Below are positions 55,513 through 64,000 of a stretch of 64,000 bases of DNA, in pieces. The stretch is taken from contig NC_064042.1 in the NCBI RefSeq assembly GCF_932526225.1, forward strand, positions 10,120,540 through 10,184,539, in the 5' to 3' direction. Numbering within the stretch: position 1 is the stretch's first letter; each line of letters starts with the position of its first letter. The translations under genes and the position numbers were made by a program. Under the pieces are notes generated by a model that worked only from the letters and a program-made list of their open reading frames with translations, did no database searches and was not told where the DNA came from. Source of the stretch: Nematostella vectensis (lineage: Eukaryota > Cnidaria > Anthozoa > Actiniaria > Edwardsiidae).

Positions 55513-58500
55513 ATGATCTGGATAATTGTAAGCGTAATTTTGGGGACTTTCTTGGGTATACTAGACCATGTATACCCAAATCTACAAATACTATATTTAC
55601 CAAAAATGTTAGCGGCAGAGTCGCGCAATGGTGAGTTGAAATCTTTGTTATTTTACCTCAAAATGACACTGCGCTTTCTCGAATGTATTCCTTTTTTTTG
55701 CGATAGCGATTTTTTTTTACATATTTTATTTATTTTGCAGTAATTCTTGGAATTACAGATTTTTCAGAACCAAGCTCTCCAGAACCAAGCTCTCTCATCG
55801 GTAAGTGTTGAAATGTTTAATAATTCTTGGATTAATTATTTTTAAAAACTAAACGATTTACTTGATAGTTTGTTCCATTGCTTGTTAGCTTAACCACAAC
55901 TAAAAGCAATGAAAAAGATATCGTTATTTACAAGTGTTTGAACCCTTCTGAATTAGTCTATAGATCGATTGTTGTTGTTTTCTGTTCAGATACCTGTGCT
56001 GTATATAAAAACCGCACGAGATAATGTTGGCAATACAAATTTTGTTGCAAACCATTAGCTAACGGGGAATGGGGGGGAGCGGGGACAGTTCACAGTGGAT
56101 GCGGGATTTTCCAAAGGACATATGGGGCGCACTGTCTGCTTCCCTTTTTTATTGGGGGGGGGGAGGTTGTTCTAGAGACATCAGGTCTACTACTACTGTT
56201 CTACTACTGTTTATTCAATCACAGAGACTTGGGGTGCGGTCATTAATTACTGGGGGGCATTTTTGCAAAACTCTGGGCTAAAAATTTTTTGTCCCCCTTC
56301 AAATCCAAGCCCAAAAATCGTGCCCCCCCCGAGACCGCAACCCCCCCCCCGCCTCCACTTATTTATATTCAATGATTATATGTCTTTACAACCACAGAGA
56401 CTTGATATATTGAATGTAACTGAGATATAACCTTTTATTAAAATATAGATCAGCTAGCATGGCAATTTTGTCTTTTTTAATTTAAGTATGAATCTTCACT
56501 TCGCTAGTTTAAGAGTGACAAATAGATGAACAACATATACCTGTGTCGCTAGAAAACGACTACGTCGTCGACGAGTCTAGGTTTCGCAACATTTTAATGT
56601 ATTTGTTTTGTTCAACTGATTAGAACAGGCAGGCGCCGAATTAATTCTGGTTTTAATATATTAATGAGCAAGAACGTCATTGTTCAAATGTAAATTTTAT
56701 TCAGTTCACAATGTTTCCTCTATTATATACTTAGTTCAATATTGTTCAGGAACCAATCTTGTATTTATATAAATATATTTTGAGAATCCCTCTAATGGTT
56801 GACAGACAAAGACCCAAAAATGTGACCACCCTTTAATGACAGCCCCAAAAATGTGACCTCCCCTACCAAAAAAAAAATTTGGCGCCCTAAAAGACATAGC
56901 CTCCCTACATATTTGCCGCCCCCCCCCCCCCCCCAGTAATAAATGGCCGCTCCCTTAGTCGCAGAGGCGTACAACATAAGACTTCAGCCCTGTGTTGATT
57001 CATAAATTTCAGGAAATGGTATAACGAGACTAAGAGTAATAACCTCTATCCATTTGTTTGCAGAGTTTCGTGACAGAAGAATTGGATACGCTCGGGAGCC
57101 TACACGCCCAGATGATGTATATAGATGTAATATAACAGGTGAGTAAAGATTTCACCTGACATATAACCACCAAGATAATCTATATACATATAGTACAACA
57201 CGCAGAGATGATTGATTTTTTGCCATTAAAAACTCTGAAAATTTAAATACGAGAATAAGTAACCTGTGTCTATTTTATTTCTTTGCAGAGTTTCGGGACA
57301 GAGGGATTGGATACGAACGGCAGCCTTCCCTTCCCTTTTACGTGTATAAGAACACAACCTACACGCCAGGTGAGTAATGAAATCAAATAAGTCATATAAC
57401 CTTACCCTTTGACGTGTATAACACTATCTTTACGACAGGTGCAAATGGTGTTATACACCTCACCGGGAAGTTACGTGTATAATACTACACTAGTCGCTTG
57501 TATGTCAGCAGATGATATGACATCTGGTCGGTGAACACGTCGTCTTATACTATAACATGAGTGATTGACTCAAAAACTTTTACACTTGTCTCCTTGCTGA
57601 TCATTTCTGTATTTTATATTGTAATTGAACTTTGTTTATGTTGCTGATCTATTTGTTTTGTTTTAATCGTAGTCGGGCTGGTTCCGAAGGTAACCGCCCT
57701 AGCTGTAATTCCACCTGCACCGGAAGTAGTACCGCTATGGTGCAATCCTTTTTTCGTGTCGTTTGTCGTCATGGCGACCATGGTCACGGTAGCTGTTTTA
57801 ACAGTCAACTGGGACAGCGGAGAACAAACTGATGACGATAAAGAAGACGAGAACAAGATGTCTTCCGACTTTAGGATCTGCCTGATGAAGGTGAGTACTG
57901 AGATGAATGTACAGTACCACGTCTGGTCTCTTTGCGAGCTCCAGGAAGAGGCGTTGGAGGGCGGAGGGAGGGGGGTCGAAGCAGTACTACGTAAGTGCCA
58001 AAAAACACTGTAGGACTTTTAGAAGTTGCTGTATCTAATAATAATACTTGAAGGATATTCACTGAGAATAGCTGCAGAAGCAAAAGCTGTAGAAGGGCAA
58101 GTATTGCAAGTATATGACAATTAGGGCGTCCGCTGTACAATATCTAGGGCCAGATACATATTACCAACTGTTTGTCCCGAAGACTGTTACTCAAAGTATG
58201 TTTTTAGATAGCGAAAATATATCAAGAAAAAGGAGAGTAGGAAAATGGTTAGGGTTAGTTTAAGAGAGTAGTTATAACTTGGGAAGGGAATTGTGTTGAA
58301 GTTACATTTTGCTTTACAGGAACAAGGCGCGCCTTCAGCAACGTTCCACCCCCTGGCGAGTTGCGCCGAAAATGATCTGTGCAGTAAACAGACCCAAGAC
58401 TTAGACAAAAGGGTAAAACTCGAAGAAAAGGAAGTTCAAGCATTAGTTCCTCCTCGTGCGCGGTGTGAGTCCAGATCACCTCCTGTCATGGGCACCAAGT

Positions 58501-61136
58501 CCATCGCGAAAATGGCTTCAGTGTCATATGAAGATGCGTCGCCAATCAAACACGCGGTTATCCTTTCTAACGCTCTGAGTGCTTGGCGGTCAATTCCAAT
58601 CGTCTTGGACGCTCTTTTTCCAGGCACTGTAGCACTAAACCGCTGTAGATCAACCAGCGCTGCTTCGATCACCAGTGACTTGACGATCCTCACAGCACCA
58701 CAATCCGGGAGCTCCAGAATATTATTACCCGCAGGGCAACAAGAGCCTTTGTTACCAAGGGTTAATGAAGAGGAAGCACTAACTGTCAGTAAACAGCTAG
58801 CAGCCAAATCACTTGCATTAGTGAAGGGCACAGAACCAACTCAGCCCATGGGGAAGGAGAGACAATTTAAGCCCGAGTACACCATGGGCTTGCTAGCAGT
58901 ACTGGCTAGAGTAGTAAGCCGTGTTAACCGCCTGACGTCGTCCAACAGCAGCACCATTGATGGAAATCGACTACTACCAATGAAGACCGCTGCACTCAGT
59001 TTCGCTGAATTTGGCATTGCCTTGTCGCCTGTTCTGATGTTCAATATCAGAAGAAAAGACCATGATGAGAACTCTTTAGACACCGCCCTTCATGAATCAA
59101 CTTTACAGATATCCAAAACTGTTTCGGCTGCTATGTCGACAGCACACGTGAACATCTCAGCCAACAGCCGCACTGCCACTGTTGCATCCTTTAAGAACGT
59201 AGAGACGGAGTTACAGCAAAAGGATGCTTCCAGTGACAATTATAACAAAAGTATCAGCAGCAGTAGGGATATCGGTGGTCACATGTTGAGGACCGTGAGT
59301 CGTCCATTGTCGGCGCCAATGCCAAGACGCTCTACATCTATCAGTGACCTTGCACGTGATTTGCCGACCCCGAGGCAAGCTGCTCACTCAGTATCACTCC
59401 CAGACCTGACCATGGTGCAAACTCCAGCTCGGTTTTCTGATGATGAACAAGCAAAACCATCTAAGCTGCGACTTGATGCACCAAAACCTCAATCGGCGCT
59501 GGTGACGTCGACAAAAACCAAGGCAGTAGAGCCACAGTCAGTGATGGCTTCCAAGCCTTCTTCTGCTTCTGCTTCCCCCAGCAACACCTACAGAACCCAA
59601 AACACTGATCAGGTTAAGTCTGGCTCCTCTATCCATGCTCCCACAAGCAATGAAGACATAATCAAGGCAATGTCTTCTTCTGCTACTTCTCCCAAGACCA
59701 CTGAGCGCTTTGCTTCCAAACCTGAGGTGAAGGACGCGTGTGAAACTGAAAATCCTTCACTTCTAACCGCATATGACATCCAAGAAAAAATAAACAGCCT
59801 CTCAATACATGCCAAAGAGACACGAACTCAGAAGAGGAGGAGACGTCGAGAAAAGGCTAAGCTATATGCCAGCTTGCGAGCTCTGTCGAATGAAACAACG
59901 CCAGCCAACGACAGCAAGGCTGATAATACGCAGGCTAGCGTCACTGAGATTGATAAGGATGTTACTACCACTGTTGCATCCTTTAAGAACGTGAAGACGA
60001 AGTTACAGCAAAAGGATGCCTCAAGTGGCAATGATAACAAAAGTGTCAATAGCAGTAGGGATATCATTGGTCACATGTTGAGGATCGTGAGTCATCCATC
60101 GTCGGCGCCAATGCCAAGACGCTCTACATCTATCAGTGACCTTGCACGTGATTTGGCGACCCCGAAGCAAGCTGCTCATTCAGTATCACTCCGAGACCTG
60201 ACAATGGTGCAAACTCCAGCTCGGTTTTCTAATGGTGAACAAGCAAAACCATCTAAGCTGCGACTTGATGCACCAAAACCTCAATCGGCGCTGGTGACGT
60301 CGACAAAAACCAAGGCAGTAGAGCCACAGTCAGTGATGGCTTCCAAGCCTTCTTCTGCTTCTGCTTCCCCCAGCAACACCTACAGAACCCAAAACACTGA
60401 TCAGGTTAAGTCTGGCTCGTCTATCCATGCTCCCACAGGCAATAAAGACAGAATCAAGGCAGTGTCTTCTTCTGTTACAGCTTCCAAGACATCTGAGCGC
60501 TTTGCTACCAAGCCTGGTTCGTCTATCGATGCTCCCACAGGCAATAAAGACAGAATTAAGGCAGTGTCTCCTTCTGTTACAGCTCCAAAGACATCTGAGC
60601 GTTTTGCTACCAAGCCTGGTTCGTCTATCGATGCTCCCACAGGCAAGAAAGACAGAATCAAGGCAGTTTCTTCTTCTGCTACTACTTCCAAGACCACTGG
60701 GCGCTTGGCTCCGTCGGGTTTGTCTTTACATGCTCTTCCAAGAAACATAGACAGAACAAGTTCTAGTAAATCAATCTCTTCGAAGCGTTCAAGCGACTCA
60801 GGCCCTTCAGCATACACGCTAAGGGTGGTAAGGGAGAACCTCAGGACCAGCAGCCTTTCAGTGACGCCCCCAGAAAGGAGCCTTCAGACGCCTGTACCAC
60901 CGAAACCAACTGAAGCACAAAAAAGAAAAGCACGCAGGGTGAAGCTGGAGATGTACCTTAGCATGAGCTTAAATACTCAAGGGGTTCGTAGAAGAGGGTC
61001 ATCTAATACACCAAGTACTGCTAAACGCCCAATCAAAATGACTGAAGATGCATTCCCGACGACGGGAACAAGTGGCGGGCGTCAGAAAGCCACGGTTATT
61101 GATAGAGCAGATGCATCGAAGTGTCCCACTGGCTAG
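55513..61136 (+). CDS. Gene C: membrane protein with short repeated ectodomain exons and long Ser/Lys-rich repetitive tail (6 exons, 1,122 aa)
   Basis: Exons 55513-55630, 55741-55800, 57064-57138, 57289-57369, 57673-57890 and 58320-61136. They total 3,369 nt and leave an open frame ending in TAG. The N-terminus MIWIIVSVILGTFLGIL is a signal peptide or anchor. Exons 3 and 4 are duplicates encoding EFRDRRIGYARE and EFRDRGIGYERQ. Exon 5 has a transmembrane segment (NPFFVSFVVMATMVTVAVLT) followed by an acidic stretch (EQTDDDKEDE). The last exon encodes a 938-residue tail rich in Ser, Thr, Lys, Ala and Pro. The tail holds a 264-residue tandem duplication (for example PMPRRSTSISDLARDL in both copies), three 34-residue repeats (GSSIDAPTGNKDRIKAV) and two basic QKRRRRREKAKLYASL/QKRKARRVKLEMYLSM-type segments. 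Exons 2-4 are all phase 1-1. I recognise no known family. A signalling or cytoskeletal scaffold is possible but unproven. Confidence 0.8.
55801..57063 (+). other. Gene C intron 2
   Basis: 1.26 kb intron with no coding sequence. It contains G- and C-rich homopolymer stretches around 56,150-56,165, 56,325-56,350 and 56,925-56,938. Confidence 0.65.
59174..60460 (+). repeat. 792-bp tandem duplication inside the gene C last exon
   Basis: The segment from about 59174 to 59660 matches about 59966 to 60452 at a constant offset of 792 bases (264 codons), in frame. The bases between the matches contain the basic KRRRRREKAKLYASL segment. Both copies share long identical nucleotide stretches (for example around 59,461-59,620 against 60,253-60,412). 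Confidence 0.92.
60410..60720 (+). repeat. 102-bp repeats in the gene C tail
   Basis: Three units starting near 60414, 60516 and 60618, each encoding a version of GSSIDAPTGNKDRIKAV then a Ser/Thr-rich stretch and ERFATKP. In-frame (34 codons). Confidence 0.9.
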
Positions 61137-61331
61137 AGACTCCCGTCACCCTCTGGACTTAAACGCCCTCAGAAATAAGATAGAACTATGTACCTGGACC
61201 TGTTCATATAACTTTTACAACACTCTCAGGAATTAGGCTAGAACTCCTTATCAACCTACTCATATAGTTTCATATTACCCGTTCTCTATATGCCTTTTAT
61301 TTTATGCTTATTTTTTATCCACTTGCAAACT

Positions 61332-61337
61332 AATAAA
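61332..61337 (+). promoter_or_regulatory. Candidate polyadenylation signal of gene C
   Basis: AATAAA about 195 bases downstream of the gene C stop codon. A second AATAAA lies near 61,549. Confidence 0.45.
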
Positions 61338-61559
61338 TACTATTTCCGTTTAATCCTTTGTCTTTTGTTTTTAAATGCTACTCTGAGAGAGGTTTGGAAA
61401 TCCTAGAGGCTGCACACGGAAATTGCCATCCTCATGCTGCAGAGGCATTGACGTTTCAGGATTCATGTATAGACCAATCGCCTCTTGCCCCTCGCGAAGC
61501 CGAGTTGTCTGTTTTCGTGCTGAAAACCAAGAGAACCTGGAAAAGACAATAAAAAGTTT

Positions 61560-63377
61560 TAGAACATTCTTTGGAGATAAAAAAGGCTTTTAATGCCTTT
61601 GATTTTTTGTTGGACTTTCAGAAGGCTAGGGAAATGTTTGAGCTTCATACGTGGTTTTAGCAGTCTGAATCCGCAAGACCACTGGCGAGTTAAGCATGCA
61701 TTGTGCATTGACTAAGGTAAAGTAAGGTAATTAATTCTCAAGTGAATCAGCAGTTGTTAGATTTGATAGAACACTGTAGTTATAAGTTATAGTAGCTATG
61801 TAAGGACCTTTGGTATAAATCACAATCAGTTAAATCAATCGACATTTTAATGAACAATTTCTCAATTTATATATTTAGATATTTACTAAATAATCTTACA
61901 ATTTTTATGCTTTGAAAGTCCTTGATCCGAATTGTGTAAAGAATGTTTCTGTAGGCTATAAACCCTTTGCAAATCAGACTCCCAATCCAATCTATTCTAC
62001 GATGATAATATCAATCAAGTTTTAGACATTCAAAACCAAAATTTTAACCGCAAGTTGGATATAGACTTTTATTAGCAGATTTTTCATCTAAAGCGTACAT
62101 CACATAACGATGTTGAGATAATAACTATACACTAAAACATTTTGTGCCACAAAAAATGATGCCTGGTTATGTTAATAAAAAAAATTCAAAAAAAAAAGTT
62201 AATATAATATAAAATAATTATTTTATAATATAATTATAAAAATACTTTATACCTTAATATATATCTTATTAAATATTGTACTATAACTTTGAGAAGATCA
62301 CAAAGCTTAAGAAATACACCAATTTAAAAATTCATGGTGCTCCATTTTCCTAAACACGCCTTGCAAGATTCGAGGGATGCAGACTCTTGTATTTGAGGAC
62401 AAATAAAAAATTCCAAAAATTCACGCACTAAGACTCGCGGTAAAGAAAATGGGCATACCAGAGGGACTTTAGAATGTGAGGGGACGGGAAAAATATTCCA
62501 ACTAAAAAATCATCGATCATAAAAGAGGACGCCATGGACTCGAGGCAACCCCTCCGCAACCCCTAAATAAAATCCATCACCCGTTTATCCCCAATAATCG
62601 CCATACGCTCGGTCTTAGGGAACTGTCTCGTCACTACTATTCACTTCCGAGTCTTCTTAAACTGTAAAGACCCCTTCCACTCTTTCTATTAACCGTCCCG
62701 TTTCCGTCACCAAAGTTTGTCTTGAGGTACTTGTCCTGGAATTGTCTCTCCTTGAACTCGGAGGCCCCCCCGTACAGGCAGTACAGCTAGGGTTACGCTC
62801 GGCGGGTGGCTGGACCAGACAGTGGGGGAGGGACTAGCCCATTGATGGTTTTACCGAGGGGGAAGTTCAGATCGTCCAGAAATTCTTCAAATGTTGAAAT
62901 GACTGGCTGAGATTAAAAGAGAATGAGTTTTAGGTAATTAGGTTCTCCTGGTATTAAGTAATACTGCGAAACGATTCTTTTCGGGTAAGTAAGCCTTCGC
63001 TAATACATATTTTGCTTAGAACGGTTTTTCTTTTCTCTTTTACATCACTTTGGGCAATTAAGCTGTGTTCTTTTCTGGGATATGACACGCTGGCACTAGG
63101 GCATACTGTGGCCTCCCCCGTTTGTCACCATATCAAGAAAATTCAGCCAAAAATTGTTGTTTCTTCCACAGAAAACACGCTACAAGAATTTGACGTTTTT
63201 GCCCTAAATAAATAACACATACATAATTTCTATTAAAGTTCACGAAATATTCATTCATTCATAGCGGAGCCAAGCGCGGCCGCAGGCCGCGCGCGTAGCC
63301 CCATAGGCATAGAAATATGGTATAGGTATGCGACTTGGTTTTTGTGGTCATCGCGCGGGTACCCTGTGGTGTCACTC

Positions 63378-63417
<40 letters not shown>

Positions 63418-64000
63418 TTCAGCCGCGCGAATCCCAGGCCTCACTCGGCCCCGTAATGGCGACTAAATACAAGCACGGAGCAAGGGAAAAAGTTCTTGTC
63501 GATTATGCGATGATTATTTATTTTGCCTCAAATTTTGTGACTTAAGGATAAAGTCAACTAGAGGAGATCTACTAACATTCATTCACGCCAAGATTTATCT
63601 GGTTTTAGCTAGTAAATTTAAGCAAGTAACAGTTCACATTAAAAAGCGAACAGAACCACAAGAAAGCGACAAAAAAAACAATGCAAGGTGAGTTTTGGAA
63701 GAGAATTTGTATTGTCTATTGAGGATATGACAGTTATTAGGCTTTTTGTTGTCCTTTTTGTATGCTTTGAGAATGCGAGTACTCAACTTAGTAATCAAAT
63801 TATTTGAGCATAACAGGTTTTGTTTTGACATTCTTCGTTTTATCTATATTCTTGATTGTGTTGAATAAAATACAATACAACAAAAACTGGAATTCGTCTT
63901 TAATAAGACTTCTTCAGGGCAGATTGATTGTGTTGAGATATTTCATAAAGGCTAACAAATATCGTGTTGAATTTGTCAAATACTGCTAAAGAAGACCTAT
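61560..64000. other. Intergenic, no gene seen
   Basis: AT-rich with short ORFs. It includes an A/T-palindromic stretch at 62,195-62,245 and a (CCAG)n tract at 63,380-63,414. A segment at 63,020-63,190 resembles 53,610-53,760, so it is a dispersed repeat. Confidence 0.5.

Overview
The window is animal nuclear DNA. Genes are intron-rich with GT-AG junctions, and the spacers are full of microsatellites, minisatellites, MITE-like inverted-repeat elements and 5'-truncated non-LTR retrotransposons. An intronless rhodopsin-class GPCR, a three-exon CYP3-like P450 and PA14/TSP1/FN3 mosaic proteins would suit a cnidarian, most likely an anthozoan. The species is an inference; nothing in the sequence proves it.

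Layout: 1-8.1 kb is gene-poor with MITEs and a CRE-containing tandem array. An intronless GPCR lies at 8,225-9,199 (+). 9.2-14.7 kb is repeats. Gene A (14,781-27,475, +, 14 exons, 981 aa when spliced) and gene B (29,511 to about 42,750, -) are convergent inverted paralogues. Between them is a 2 kb spacer with a 31-bp array. 42.8-49.9 kb holds a 3.6 kb hAT-like element with nested insertions and a 42-bp array. A cytochrome P450 lies at 49,996-53,061 (-). A long (ATATT)n tract follows, then gene C (55,513-61,136, +), a six-exon membrane protein with a long Ser/Thr/Lys-rich repetitive tail. 61.1-64 kb shows no gene.

The main discovery is genes A and B. I reconstructed the exons by hand from splice sites, phase continuity and paralogue comparison. 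Both encode a signal peptide (its first exon not found for B), PA14, TSP1, two FN3 domains, and then an ionotropic-glutamate-receptor-type core (S1-M1-P-M3-S2-M4). The pore loop carries a potassium-channel selectivity filter: TTVGYGD in B and SVGYGD in A. The central Gly codon of the filter is split by a phase-2 intron in both genes. Potassium-selective GluRs are known from cyanobacteria (GluR0) and a bdelloid rotifer (AvGluR1). I know of no described member with a PA14-TSP1-FN3-FN3 ectodomain. In both genes the intron just before the pore exon has been invaded by tandem repeats made from the gene's own exon and splice-site sequence.

Limits: splice sites were read by eye, no database search was possible, and the 5' end of gene B is incomplete.
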